Shown: positions 33,666-45,438, counted from the first letter of the stretch. The stretch: DNA of 64,000 nt from Eurosta solidaginis (GCF_040869045.1 NC_090322.1:187983477-188047476); one strand, 5' to 3'. Notes: generated by a model not told the origin, from the sequence alone. Translations and numbers: made by a program.

Positions 33666-35562
33666 TACCACCCTCTGGGACTGGCAATAAGATATGAAGA
33701 AGAATGAGAAAAACTTGAGAGAAGGAAGAAGGAGACTGAGAAAGAGAGGGAATGAGACGAAGATGGAGATAGATGAAGCGAAAAATACGGAAGGAGGAGT
33801 GAATACAAAGATTAGGAAAAAACACCCGCGTTTTCAATCTCGTCGTGAACGGTTCGCTGAAATTCCTTGCAGCTCAACCATATGAAAAATTGGACTTTAT
33901 AACATGTGGTTGAGTACAAATCCAGACCGCAAGGAATTTCACAGCGTTACGCGTAAGTAAAACGTGTTTCGCGTTAAATAACAAAAAAGTGAAACTTTTT
34001 CAATGAATAACATTACTAAATAATTTTCGTCGTAAAAATATGCAATTTGTGCAAAAATATTAAATTGCTATCGGGCAAAATCGGTTTTGGCATCAAAATG
34101 TTGATCAGTGCGTTCAACATATAAACTGCAAACGGGCAAAAATACGGAGCAATGAAAATCTAATAACATTATTAAAATGTTAAAAAAAAATTGTCAACAT
34201 TAAATTAAAAATTATGTGAAATACAAAAATATAAGTAAAACTTTCGTTTTACATAAATTCATATATATATGATTAACGGAACATATAACGGGGTAGAGAT
34301 TACCCTAGATATAAATGGCGATAATATACATATAACTCCACCAAGGAAAAAAAGAACAAAAAACGGGATTGAAAACTAATAACTCAATACAACATAAATG
34401 GTTGACTACAGATAATCGGAAAGAAAGGGAAAATAATTAAATAAATAAAAACAAAAAGAATTTTTGGCAAGAGTAGACGTTCGGCTTTTTCTAAAGCAGT
34501 ATAAATACTGCACAAAGACAGCTTTATTGACAATACACAACTATAATACCTAACACGACAAAAACTTTCCTACCAAAATTAAACAACGAAAAAAACTGAA
34601 GAGTGGATATACATAAATTCAATTTTACGGCTAAAAACGAAACAACAAATAAAAATTAAACGAAAAGAATTAAAAAGAAAAAAATATATATATAGAGAAA
34701 GGACTTTGTGAGTGGCGTGGTGCCCCTAAAAACCCAAATTTTACGACAACAATCTTGAAAATGAATTATTAAAATACTGACACTAAGAACGCAATGTAAA
34801 AGATTTTGTGCTTGGCGTGGTGCCATTGAAAAAACCAATCACACAAAGAATAGAACAGTTAAAAAGACGTAATTGGAAAGCAATATAAAGGACTTTGTTA
34901 TTGGCGTGGTGCCATTTAAATACCAAATACACTAAAAATACAATCTACAATTGAAACCACAATTCATGAAGGGGACTGCTACACATGGTTCTGGCCTCTA
35001 AGGTACTACCATCGTGTGCTAGTGGTCCCAAGGACACACTAAATTGACACTGGATGTTCAATCCAGAAATTTATGAACTCACACTAAGAGAAATACCTGG
35101 CGTGTGGAGATACATTCTCTGGCCAACAAGCTTAAACCAAAAAAAAAAAGATTAGGAAAAAGTGTAGAAGGGCGAGGGCAGAGTTAGAGGGAAAAAGTTT
35201 ATTAAAATGTATGCAGATAGACCAAATTTAGGGCAGAACAACGTCTGCCGGGTCTGCTAGTAAACTTATAAAAGTTTTGTAAAGCTTATAAATCCAATGC
35301 TTCCGATTAAAAGCCCTTGTAAAATGTAGTACAAACAATTTAATACTATAATACCAAAGCGTGGAGCTGTAAGGTCCTACTAAAAAATTTGTTATAACTT
35401 CTTTACGCTGCGTTTAAAGAATTTTCTGAAATTTTAAACAATTTGCTCTCGTAATAGTTGAGAAATATTTAAGACACGACTTTGTTACGAATTTGTCGAA
35501 TATTTGATATTTGGTTTGAGAAGGTTTCGAAACCGGAGTTTCTAGATCAGGTGTGTGTGCTC

Positions 35563-35885
35563 TTGTTGTTGTTGTTGTTGTAGCGATTAGGTTACTCCCC
35601 GAAGGCTTTGGAGAGTGTTATCGATGTGATGGTCCTTTGTCGGATACAGATCCGATACGCTCCGGTAACACAGCACCATTAAGGTGCTGGCCCGACCATC
35701 TCGGGAACGATTTATATGGCCACATTGAACCTTCAGGCCATCCCTCCCTCCCCACCCCAAGTTCCATGAGGAGCTTGGGGTCGCCATAGCCTCGTCTGTA
35801 AGTGAAACGGGATTCGCCGCTCGAAGGTGAGGTTGACAATTGGGTTGGAGAAGCTATATATTGCGCTACACAACCCCTTGAATCC
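35563..35885 (-). repeat. Family 1 repeat, long copy
   Basis: Tail GTTGTTGTTGTTGTAGCG at the left, then the complete body to CACAACCCCTTGAATCCC. The head of about 60 bases is missing. An inverted scrap of the same family is at 35984-36043, making a palindrome with a 100-base loop. Confidence 0.75.
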
Positions 35886-35983
35886 CGTGTGTGCTCTTCC
35901 TTCCGTGCTACAACATACCACAAAATGTACTGGCCAATATTCAGTTACTTTCAGTTGAATTATTATATAAGTACTTATTACTT

Positions 35984-36043
35984 ATTATTCAAGGGGTTGT
36001 GTAGCGCAGTATATAGCTTCTCCAACCCAATTATCAACCTCAC
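35984..36043 (+). repeat. Family 1 repeat fragment, inverted to its neighbour
   Basis: ATTCAAGGGGTTGTGTAGCG through AACCCAATTATCAACCTCAC matches the reverse of 35829-35885. Confidence 0.7.
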
Positions 36044-36543
36044 ATAGTACCGAATATGCCAAAAACTATACCGAAAAAATGTCAACATGACCCGGGCATT
36101 TATCTCTAAACAATTTTCAAATTATCTCAAAATTGCCCGGAAACAGTCCCAAAGTTATCTGGGAGACATTCCCGTCATGATCCGGATAGTCGCCACTGAA
36201 ACAGTTTTGGGTATTGTGTTAATACAGGGATAATCTTGAAATTATTCCGTTATGATCCTTAAATGTCCCGTAATATTTACACAACGTCGTATTATTTATG
36301 GTAAATTTTGCATATTCCAAGGGAAAACAGTCATATAACATCTTTTTATTTTGCGCCTTAGCTTAACTACAAACAGGATATACCACAAAACAAAAAAAAT
36401 TTTAAATTAGTGAATGTTTAAACTCCGACAAAGAACGCTCGCCTATGAAAGGAGAATCATGAAAAAAACTTGACTGCCCTTTTATTTAAACTCAAATCGG
36501 ACTTTATCGGCCGCACTCCCTCCGCAAAGCATCAGTCGACTAT

Positions 36544-36781
36544 CGTTGTTGTTGTTGTAGGGATAAGGTTACTCCCCGAAGGTATTGCGGAGTCTTATCG
36601 ATGTGATGGTTCTTTGCCGGATACAGATCCGGTACGCTCCGGTAACACAGCACCATTAAGGTACTAGCCCGACCATCTCGGGAACAATTTATATAGCCAT
36701 CCCTCGCTCCCCACCCCAAGTTCCATGAGGAGCTTGGGGTCGCCAGAGCCTCGTCTGTTAGTGAAACGGGATTCGCCGCTC
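36544..36781 (-). repeat. Family 1 repeat
   Basis: Runs from GTTGTTGTTGTAGGGATAAG to GTGAAACGGGATTCGCCGCT. A short deletion removes the segment around the CACATTAAACC box. Confidence 0.72.
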
Positions 36782-37190
36782 TGTGTCAATAATCCAAAAT
36801 TATGAGGAAAGTGATGCTTGAACGTCAAGATATCGGTGTATTTCGCTATAGTTTCAGGATTGTTTTTGAATCATTTCTATACTGTTCCGTGATTACAACA
36901 ACTGTGATCTCTACCAGTATATTTCGAAACCGTTTCCAGGAATATTTAAGGAAAGCGGCGTGGTATTGGTATTGTTCTCGGGACCGTTTCAGCCCGTTTC
37001 GGCATCTTTTTGGAACTTTTTCGGAATTGTTAAAGATCATTTCGGAACTACTTCGGGATTGTTTTTGGGTTCAGGCAATAATATAAAAGTGGGCAATGCA
37101 AAATCTACAAATAAGAATTTTACTTTCAGTTCAACAAATTTTATTTTATTTTTTTCAATTTGCTTCGTGTGGACAAAGTCGATTTGAAAA
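36782..37190. other. Stretch without recognisable gene
   Basis: Irregular repeats of CGGGACCGTTTC/CGGGATTGTTT type occur at 36960-37080. No coding or structural feature can be named. Confidence 0.35.
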
Positions 37191-37195
37191 GCTAG

Positions 37196-37775
37196 TAATA
37201 ACTGTCTCTCCAAACACCGAGCTCAGAACAGCCACGGAGTGTCTTCATCACCTACACAATGAGGCGAGAATACTCATGCTGAACAAACAGTTTCTGCTGA
37301 ATTGTCAGAAACCTGGAAATCCCAACAGACATCTGATTAAAGAGGCCCTGCCTCTAAGGAACTTAAGCAGTCATCTCAGCAAGCACTACGGAGCAATCCG
37401 AGGCTTAAGAATTCAGCCGTTTAAAAAAGAGGAGCATGACAAGGCCCTCAGACACACTATAAAAAGGCGTCGGTCCCCTATGCCAGGGATTGCCCGATGA
37501 ACCCCGTTCTTAAAGACAAATACCCTAAACTCGCAGTTGACAAAACAACCTCCCCGGGGAGACGCGTGCCACTCTAGCACAACTTCAATAGGTTAAACTC
37601 TTACTTATCAAAAATCAACCGCGACATACCCAATGTATGCCCCGCTTGCAATTTTTTTTATATATTTGCAAGTTTCCTCGGACTACCGTTAGAGGACATA
37701 GATAGCAATAAGTGTGTGGTCGCACCTATTGGATGGGGCAAAGCACTGCTACAACAACAACAGCTAGTAATAGCT
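37196..37775 (+). mobile_element. Non-LTR retrotransposon 3' fragment
   Basis: The frame to 37500 encodes HNEARILMLNKQFLLNCQKP and MPGIAR, matching 58035-58307. A shifted continuation contains the zinc-type region remnant at 37620-37660. The end GGGGCAAAGCACTGCTACAA and an ACAACAACA tail close the copy. An internal deletion removes the segment before the leucine-rich last helix. Confidence 0.62.
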
Positions 37776-38119
37776 GAAGCGTGTCATAGCATGCGATTTC
37801 AACGTGGTTGAATTAAACCTTTTCCGATGTGGATAGGTTGGGACATTAAGATGCAAGTAACGCAACGTACCGGATCTATATCATGCAATGGTCTTGACAT
37901 CTTAACAGCACCCTCAAAGCTCTGTTAGAGTGTCTTTACCGTTTTAACCACAACAAGCAAAAAGTTCAAAAGTCTCAACCGTTAAGTCAAACTATAGCGA
38001 ATCAAAGTGGTTTTAAAAAACCTCAAGTACATACAAGTTTTACATAATTAACTGAACATATAAGTTTATTATTTTATTGTGTACATGAAATTGGTAAAGT
38101 AACTTATAAAATGCATTTT

Positions 38120-39060
38120 TTAGAATTTTCTACGCTTAAGTATCTCCGGACGCCAATTGACCGGATGCGTTTCTTCGCTGGCATTATCATCTTCCTTATA
38201 GATTTTAATTGTTTTATCTGCCTCAGCAGTGATTAAACGCGAACCGGACTGATCAAAGCACATAGCAAAAATGCCCGCTTCACTGTCCATCGAACCAGGT
38301 TGAACAGGCGCTTGAAAACGTTGAAAATTATAGCCAGTACGCCAATCCCAGAAGAACATTGTGCCATTATCACCACCGGAAACCAAAACGCCATCCGCAT
38401 TAACCGCCATGCAATTAACAATGGCATTATGTCCTGATATATTCTGAACGAAATTGCCTTCAGGGCAACGCCATTGTTTAATATTGTCTGGTGACGCAGA
38501 AGCGAACATGTATAAATTTGGATGTAGAACGATGCTGCGAACACTTTTTTTATGATTTGTTAATGTACAAATACTTTTACCAGCAGCCAAATCCCAAAGG
38601 CGCACTGTGGAATCATGTGAGCCTGTTATAATTTGCGGATTTGTTGCTTGAGCTACTACACTGGCTACAGTGTTTGTATGTCCGGTAAGTGTGTGTATGT
38701 TCGCTTTAGTACGCATATCCCAAATGCGTCCGGTTGAGTCACGTCCACAAGTAGCTAATACATCGATAGTGGGATGTAACGCCAATGAGTATACAGCAGA
38801 TAAGTGACCATGATAATGACGTATGACTTTATTGTATTCAAGATCCCAACATTTCACCTGACGATCTTCACCGCAACTGAATAGATACGGATGCTTAGGG
38901 CTCACGGCCAAACCGCGTACAGTACTCACATGTCCGGTGAGTGATAGCTTCAATTTACCGCTAGCTAAATCCCAAATTTTTATAACACGATCACCAGCGC
39001 CAGTGGCAAACCATTCATTGCCAGGCTCCACAGCAATGCATCGCACCCAACCCAAGTGTC
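38120..39060 (-). CDS. Tango4: Tango4 exon 3: WD40 propeller
   Basis: The acceptor ends aatttgtag. Two bases complete a Gly codon, and then [13 protein letters not shown] opens the first blade. Seven repeats end in IKIWD, VKCWD, GRIWD, VRLWD, IKQW, FFWD and IKIYKED. The region has no stop or frameshift. An apparent start inside this exon at 39055 is only a TTG codon and is not a real start. Confidence 0.95.
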
Positions 39061-42000
39061 CTACAAATTAAGTAAAATAGGTATAAAACACTTAAAACCA
39101 GAAAATTAGTCATGTAGCACATTTAAAAGTAGCTTCCGCCAAGATATGTAAATTTAAAAAGAGGGGAATGCTGCTCTTAAGTTGTTTTAATCTATTTTGA
39201 TGTGGAGCTCAGGCATTACTTTCCAGGTCACAACTAAATAGGTTAGGGTCGCACGCACTCATGCAGAAGCCATGACTGAATAAAGGTAATGGCAGAGAAA
39301 GGAGATTGATATTCTTACACTTGTGGCCTTTCACCTCTCAGGTTTGGGGACCCCGCAAATTAATACAATTCCCAAAATCATGATTGTAGGGAATCTTTTG
39401 TATGACCTAAAATTGAACAGGACCGGAACCAGCACCAAGTTTATAAATCTCGTAAAAATTTATGCTGTGGTAGGTGCACACAGGAACACCAAGAATCGGA
39501 TATCAGACACAGAATAAAAAATACGGCACTCACGCCGGCTACAAAGCGAGATCAAGTGTATTTTTCCAACCCAGGGTATCCCCAAATTAGAGATCTTATG
39601 CGGAATCTTGAAAAACCATTTGCTAAATGTTTTCTTCGAGGTAGTCGCTGGATTTTTGGGCGAGATGTGCATAAAATGTCTTCTATACATTTTCGTGGGG
39701 TTCTTGTTGTAGCGATAAGGTTTCTGCCCGAAGGCTTTGTGGAGTGTTATCGATGTGATGGTCCTTTGCCGGATACAGATCCGGTACGCTCCGGTAACAC
39801 AGCACCATTAAGGTGCTAGCCCGACCATCTCGGGAACGATTTATATGGCCACATTAAACCTTCAGGCCATCCCTCCATCCCCATCCCAGGTTCCATGAGG
39901 AGCTTGGGGTTGCCAGAGCCTCGTCTGTTAGTGAAACAGGATTCGCCACTGATAGGTGAGGTTGTCAATTGGGTTTAGAGAATCTATAAATTGCGCTGGC
40001 AACCTGGAAAGTTGTACAAGGTGCCTACATGGCATGGATAAATGCCAGAAAACATTAGGCATCAATTTTTTTTTAATTTCCAGCGAGTTACTCGCCACTC
40101 GTAGCAGACTGGTGGCTCTTATTATATTTATCCTCCTTGATGTGGTTCCAAAACAGGTTAAGCTTCTAGGAAAACATCGATATAATTGATCATGGCCAGG
40201 TGGCTTGAAGCGCCCGTGGGAGTGTGAACCGCGAGACGACCTTGGACACACGGTGCCATAAAAGTTTTGTAGAAATTTCTGCCTCGACGAATGTTGGGTA
40301 CTAGCCCAGAACATTCCGAACGACGCAGCCATCTTTTGCACGTGTCACATGACCCTCTGAGGTAAATTCTTTTCCGGCATATGCTGCAGAACCACTTCCC
40401 AGGGGTTGTGTTCAATACCTTCTCGAAGCAGGAGGGTATGGAGCAGTACAGCTGCAAGGAACTGCTCCGAGGATGAACACAAACGCAGCAAATGAAATGA
40501 GGTTACACTGAAGTAGTTCCGGTACATAGATCCCGCTGCCGTGCGAAGCAAGGAGCCTTTAATTCCTAGCCCCCACACCACGTGCTCCATGTGCCAGCTA
40601 AGAATATATACGATTGCGACATCTGTCCAATGCAGCTCATGTTTGGCCGCTGCCAACTTCATAGATGTTACGGGCTCAGCAATGGCAACCCTCCGACGCA
40701 CGTTGCACGCAGTTCAGGAAACGAAGCTAACAGCCAGATCGGAGCCCCGAAGTGCGATAGCTTTAGCATACATAGGAAAGAAGGGGAAAAAACATTAGAA
40801 ATTTAAAAAATGTAGGGTTTTGTGAGCTCGAGGCCTTGCTTTGAATAAAACACTGTTAGTATTCATACATTTATTTGGTCGATATTTCGACTTCAATCTG
40901 AAGTCATTTCCATGCAATCTTGAAAATGACTTCAGATTGAAGTCGAAATATCGACCAAATAAATGTATGAATACTAACACAGTGTTTTATTCAAAGCAAG
41001 GCCTCGAGCTCACAAAACCCTACATTTTTTAAATGTGGTAGCTATGAAGACACTTCCTGAAGGTTTTGAGGAGTGGTATAAGTGTTGATGATCATTTGCC
41101 CGATATAGACCCGGTACGTTCCGGTAACAAGTACCATTAAGGTACAAGCCCGACCAACTCGGGATCGATTTAATATGACCACATTGAATCTTCTAGGCAA
41201 TTTGAATTTGTTGCTTAGGGCCGTTCTTAATTAACTATTTCACATTCCTACAGACTAATAGGACAAATCGGCTCAGTTCCCAATTCTGGCCATTTTGTCT
41301 CAGTTTCAGTTTCCGGAAATGTATTAGTTTATCGCCATTAAAGACATAAACAACGGTTAATTAGGGAAATGTGCCGCTCAATTTCAAGTGATTTTGATTT
41401 ACTTACCTGATATGACGCGTGAGAGCTTCCATGGTGCATGCCATGTGGGTTTAGGTATAGTAGGTGCTTCAGATTGAAGTCGAAATATCGACCAAATAAA
41501 TGTATGAATACTAACACAGTGTTTTATTCAAAGCAAGGCCTCGAGCTCACAAAACCCTACATTTTTTAAATAAACAAGGCCATCAAAAATCAAAAATTAT
41601 TGGAAATTTAAGGCATACCTATAAGGTCAGGTGATGTTTTACTTAGAAATAGTTAACATCTATAGTGCTCCTGCCACCTGCTGTCCCACCTCTGCCGGTA
41701 CCGGTACCGGTAAATTGTGTACAACCGTCAAATGCTTGGCTAACCCGACAAAATACAATGTTAACATATCCACCGCTTTTGTGGATCAAACGAGCACATA
41801 AACACAAACACGATGACCCATTAGCATCACCCCCACAGAGGTTGAAGAGCCCACAAATGGCCTAACTCTCTCAGTCAGAGGGCCCGACGGAATAGCCATG
41901 CTAATACTGAAACACTTTGGCGATGGGGGAGTAAGCTATCTGGCACACTTTTTAAACCTTTCGTTGAAGTCATTTATCAATTCCGAACAATTCTACTACT

Positions 42001-44108
42001 AAAGCCTTGAAAACCAGCTAACGAAAGTGAGTCATATCGACCGATATCAATCCTCTTAGCAGTTGCAAAGACATTGGAAATCGCCCTGCTTCCTCATTTC
42101 ACTGCGAATCTTCGCATAGCTACCCATCAGATTGGCTTCCGCGAAATGCATAGCCATAAACACCACGCTAAACGTCATAAACACCCAGATAAATTACGGA
42201 CTGGATCAGCAAAAACCCCATCACAGGACGGAGCTGGTGGCACTTGACAGTCAACAACAATCCGCTACTCCAAGACAGAAGCTTAACTTCTGCCCCCTTG
42301 TCTAAAAAGATGGACCGAAAATTATATGAATGGTTCGATAAGCGTCGGTTCATTTTAGGAACGAAACCTCTAAACCAAGGACACCACCGGGTCGTGTCCT
42401 ATCCTCACTTTTGTTAAATGACTCCATATCAAATCTGCCTTTACCACTAGAAGGAGTTACTATCATTTCCTATGCCGACGACTGCACGATTATGGCAACA
42501 ACACCTGACCCTTAAGTAGACGGATTAATTTTTAAAATTATCTATCTCCCCAGTCTTTCTTGTTTCTTCACCTAGCGCGACCTGATACTATCACCGACCA
42601 AAACCAATCTGTTTACGACGAAGAAGGAACAGATAACGAAAATATTGCACGTTCACGTCTATGATGTTCCGGTATTGATTGAGTCACCCAAAGATCTAAG
42701 GGTTAACGTTCGATAACTGTATATAAAGTACAAAGCCGCAACAAAATCCTGAGGTCGCTTGCCGGCAGAACTTGGCGAAAGGATAAAGAAACGTTACTAA
42801 CCTAACAACTTACAAAGCAATAGGCACGCCGCCAATGTGCTATGCGTCGTCAGGCTGGTCGCCTGGTTTAAAAAATACACAAACTGGAAGGGGACAGATA
42901 GCCTAATGACTTCTTCCAAAGAATTCCGACCTGATTCAATACCGTGTACAGCAATGTAGCACCCATTGAAACCGAATATCAAATGGATAAATTATAAAGG
43001 ATAAAATAAATTCTTTGTTTTTACAGGGTGCTGATTTTTTTTTCCAATTCTGTAAATTTTTACGAAGTATTCCAGAACACACATTTTGAACTTTAGTGAT
43101 ACGCTCTAGTATTCATTCAAATTTCTACGAGTTCTCTCCCCGCGAAGGTGTGGTTTGCAATTGGGGGTTGGAGCAGCTGTGAAGATATTTTGTTATTGTG
43201 GTAGCTATGAAGACACTTCCTGAAGGTTTTGGGTAGTGGTATAAGTGTTGATGATCATTTGCCCGATATAGACCCGGTACGTTCCGGTAACAAGTACCAT
43301 TAAGGTACAAGCCCGACCAACTCGGGATCGATTTAATATGACCACATTGAATCTTCTAGGCAATTTGAATTTGTTGCTTAGGGCCGTTCTTAATTAACTA
43401 TTTCACATTCCTACAGACTAATAGGACAAATCGGCTCAGTTCCCAATTCTGGCCATTTTGTCTCAGTTTCAGTTTCCGGAAATGTATTAGTTTATCGCCA
43501 TTAAAGACATAAACAACGGTTAATTAGGGAAATGTGCCGCTCAATTACAAGTGATTTTGATTTACTTACCTGATATGACGCGTGAGAGCTTCCATGGTGC
43601 ATGCCATGTGGGTTTAGGTATAGTAGGTGCTTTTTTCGGAATCAATTGTACATTACTAGCGGTTGTGCCCGTACGCGCACCAGAAGCTGCCACAAGTGAT
43701 GTTCCCATAGTTTGTGGTTCTGTTATGCTATTTGCACCTTTGTCACTTACTGCTACTAAGGAATTATGTTCACCAGCAACAGTGCCATCTGTAATGGCCA
43801 ATGGATGATCTGGCCCACTTAATGAGCCGCCTGGTGCAGTTGGAGCCATTTTCTTTGCTTCCGCAGCCTTTGAGACGCGATCAAATACGAGCCCATATAT
43901 ATCTTTTGCCTTAATAGATTTACGTACTTTGAGCCTGCAGTATGCATTTAAGTTAATGAAACGTATAAAAATTTATTAATGTTTTATATACTCACAGTTT
44001 TTCGTCTATTTCGGGTAGTGAGCTTTGGTTGGACACAAACATGTCGTGCGTTCGTTTTAACGACCGAAATATCAACGTGTGCACACTGTGCCGCTGCACT
44101 TCCTCCAT
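38120..44108 (-). CDS. Tango4: Tango4 / PLRG1 WD40 pleiotropic regulator 1 (three coding exons)
   Basis: This is the fly orthologue of PLRG1/Prp46, a seven-bladed WD40 protein of the Prp19-associated (NineTeen) spliceosome complex in the nucleus; the Drosophila name is Tango4. In order of translation the exons are 44108-43996, 43934-43570 and 39060-38120. They join in frame with GT-AG introns and encode 472 residues, slightly shorter than the known animal proteins. The N-terminus [20 protein letters not shown] and the linker ending [14 protein letters not shown] match the family. The WD40 propeller fills residues about 161-450, and the tail ends [17 protein letters not shown]. Polyadenylation signals (AATAAA on the minus strand) lie at 38065-38078, just past the stop. 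The last intron is 4.5 kb and full of repeats. It contains a partial copy of exon 2. Confidence 0.95.
39700..40006 (-). repeat. Family 1 repeat, long copy
   Basis: Begins GTTCTTGTTGTAGCGATAAGG and ends TTGCGCTGGCAACC. Body complete, head missing. Confidence 0.73.
40158..40705 (-). mobile_element. LINE 5' coding fragment with Cys-rich domain
   Basis: Two overlapping minus-strand frames (40345-40701 and 40158-40457) encode [20 protein letters not shown] and [25 protein letters not shown] Cys-rich motif of this kind precedes the endonuclease in some jockey-like LINE proteins. A frameshift separates the two near 40420. Confidence 0.5.
40801..41034. repeat. Near-perfect hairpin, arms about 110 bp, loop 14 bp
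   Basis: The left arm 40801-40909 and right arm 40924-41034 are complementary apart from a 2-base indel. Both carry TCGATATTTCGACTTCAATC-type sequence. A third copy of the right arm is at 41467-41571. This may be a foldback-type miniature element. Confidence 0.8.
41034..41469 (-). pseudogene. Duplicated Tango4 exon-2 end plus intron segment
   Basis: This 436-base block matches 43197-43632 with no indel and about three substitutions by eye. The source covers the last 63 bases of Tango4 exon 2, its donor and 370 bases of intron including a family 1 repeat scrap. The copy keeps the donor gtaagt at 41406 but has no acceptor-linked exon start, since the hairpin arm copy follows at 41467. If spliced, it could trap a short out-of-context exon. 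Confidence 0.85.
41467..41571. repeat. Third copy of the hairpin arm
   Basis: Starts CTTCAGATTGAAGTCG and ends CATTTTTTAAAT, identical by eye to 40930-41034. It overlaps the exon copy by CTT, a three-base microhomology. Confidence 0.85.
41857..42990 (+). mobile_element. Jockey-like LINE RT, heavily decayed
   Basis: [20 protein letters not shown] near 41873 and [13 protein letters not shown] near 42468 are RT motifs in different frames. [12 protein letters not shown] replaces the usual GVPQG box. Numerous stops. Confidence 0.65.
43130..43360 (-). repeat. Family 1 repeat, diverged
   Basis: Two parts: CGCGAAGGTGTGGTTTGCAA (head side) and TGGTAGCTATGAAGACACTT through GACCAACTCGGGATCGAT (tail side), rearranged relative to the family order. 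The second part is included in the duplicated block at 41037. Confidence 0.5.
43570..43934 (-). CDS. Tango4: Tango4 exon 2: linker before the propeller
   Basis: The exon follows the acceptor catactgcag and begins one base into a Leu codon. It encodes [14 protein letters not shown], then an Ala/Thr/Ser-rich linker, then [19 protein letters not shown], the conserved segment leading into the WD40 domain. It ends TATCAG before the donor gtaagt. Its last 63 bases and the donor are duplicated at 41407-41469. Confidence 0.93.
43996..44108 (-). CDS. Tango4: Tango4 exon 1: N-terminus
   Basis: The exon encodes the first 37 residues plus two bases and ends at the donor gtgagt. The opening [20 protein letters not shown] is diagnostic of PLRG1 proteins. 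The frame is missed by a simple ORF scan because a different frame is longer here. Confidence 0.92.
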
Positions 44109-44500
44109 TGCAAAGTTGGATAAGTGCGTTTATTTGCAATTTATTTACTAATTTATTGACAGAAAAGCAACAATTTTTTAAAACGTTTGTTATTGGCAAT
44201 CCACAGTTAACAACATTGTAAATTTTACCAAGTAGCGCAACTAACAGCTGATCGGTGAAAATTCGCACATTCACACGCACAGTTCTCGACTCAGTTTCAA
44301 AAAAAACTCAAGATTATTTAATTTAAAATTTTAAAGTGAGATAATCCTTACAAATTTATGTATACAGAATATATATGGCGTTTTTATTGTTATTAAAACA
44401 ATAGTTTTATTTATATTAAATCTTTTATCATTTTTTTTTTAACTTTGAAAAAACTCCGAACACCATTCCTTCATTATATGACATTCGACTGCATAGTGTA
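44109..44500 (-). promoter_or_regulatory. Tango4 5' leader and promoter region
   Basis: This AT-rich segment lies upstream of the Tango4 start. No TATA box is obvious. Bases from about 44215 to 44491 occur again in inverted orientation at about 52552-52825 with only scattered differences. The segment is interrupted by a miniature element at 44492. Which bases are promoter is inference from position only. Confidence 0.45.
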
Positions 44501-44765
44501 CCTATACCAAGTGTGTTCACTAAGCGATAAACGTCAAAACTACAAACAGCCTCGCTCACCTGATGGAAATCTCAGGTCTAGAGTCGCATTTTTGGTCTCA
44601 ACGACAACATTTTTGACTACCAATCGTATCGACTTTTTCAATTTTTCAATCATTCGGCGCACTCGGTAATGGTATCCATTTTGAATTCGCTGTCATTCCG
44701 AATCCAGCGAGTGCCTGTCAGAATGCTTGACAGATAAGTCAACACACTTGTACTTGTACACTATG
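44492..44765. mobile_element. Miniature element with GTGTAC ends, single copy
   Basis: The terminal repeats CATAGTGTAC and GTACACTATG bound 274 bases. Inner repeat similarity extends to AAGTGTGTT. If the flanking TA pairs are the target site, it belongs to the Tc1/mariner type. Same family as 51566-52271. Confidence 0.65.
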
Positions 44766-44899
44766 GCCAACTGGTGATTCCAGAAATGTTAATCATGACT
44801 GAAAATTCATTCACAATTGTCTTAAGATTCAGATGTTCCCAAATAGGTTTGTACAGATGTAGAAGGCGTGAAGAGTTTGCGACTGCGAATTTAAACTAT

Positions 44900-45438
44900 T
44901 GTGACGAATATTAGCAGCACTAAGGGATACTATCATCTCTAAGCCGATGCTAAGCAGTGACTTGTATGCACATCAATAATTCAATCATTATGTCTACACA
45001 TATGTACGTACACGCAGCGGAGAAACAACGCACAACCACATGCATATATGTGAGATACTCCCGAAAGTATGCAATGGTTGTGCAAGTGTTGCTCACATAT
45101 ACACGCGCATGGGGGATGAAAGAAGCTATAAAATCATGCATCTGTAATTACAGCTGAGTAACTTTATAGCTGATAACTAACTAGTAAGTTCTGGAAATAG
45201 AAAAGCATAGAAACATGCAACGAGCAAACCAGACAGTATAAAAGGCAGAAACAGTAGAGGCACGACAATCAGTTTGATTTAAGACGCCAGCTGGCGAGCA
45301 ATAGAAGTGTTATTTTGAAAGTAGTCTAATAAAGGCCATTTTGCATTATTGAATAGTGGAGTTATTTATTCAACAGTTTAGCGATTCGAACGTTAGCAGA
45401 AGGTTGCAAATAAGAGGAATTGCACTAAATTCGTTATA
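44900..45438 (+). repeat. Solo LTR, diverged relative of the 15.7-kb element
   Basis: Starts TGTGACGAATATTAGCAGCA and ends ATTCGTTATA. Shares GGAGTTATTTATTCAACAGT and TAAGCCGATGCTAAGCAGTG with the gypsy-type LTRs but differs through the middle and is about 115 bases shorter. No internal sequence follows. No clear target duplication. Confidence 0.75.

Larger units (their letters stand above)
32983..35260 (+). mobile_element. Non-autonomous Helitron
   Basis: The left end is A|TCTATAATATAAAATTGAG. The right end has a hairpin GGCAGA-ACAACG-TCTGCC followed by GGGTCTGCTAG|T. The TC start, hairpin, CTAG end and insertion between A and T are the Helitron hallmarks. Inside are 120-130-bp tandem repeats (33045-33400), a GGGACT minisatellite and three spaced copies of a TGGCGTGGTGCC unit (34700-34915). 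No Rep/helicase ORF is present. Confidence 0.72.
39061..43569 (-). other. Tango4 last intron, 4.5 kb
   Basis: The donor gtaagt lies just left of exon 2 and the acceptor is ttgtag. It contains a family 1 repeat, a LINE 5' fragment, a 234-base hairpin, a duplicated exon-2 segment, a decayed jockey-like RT and the ancestral copy of the duplicated segment. Confidence 0.85.

Noticed and set aside
33563..33837. Ser-rich and Val/Ser/Gln-repeat minus-strand frames
   Set aside because: They arise from the GGGACT minisatellite inside the Helitron.
40801..41571. CRISPR-like array from the repeated arms
   Set aside because: Only three long arm copies with unequal spacing in a eukaryotic intron; the arms form a hairpin and not short direct repeats with spacers.
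43551..43808. 85-codon plus-strand frame opposite Tango4 exon 2
   Set aside because: Shadow of the conserved PLRG1 coding on the minus strand.
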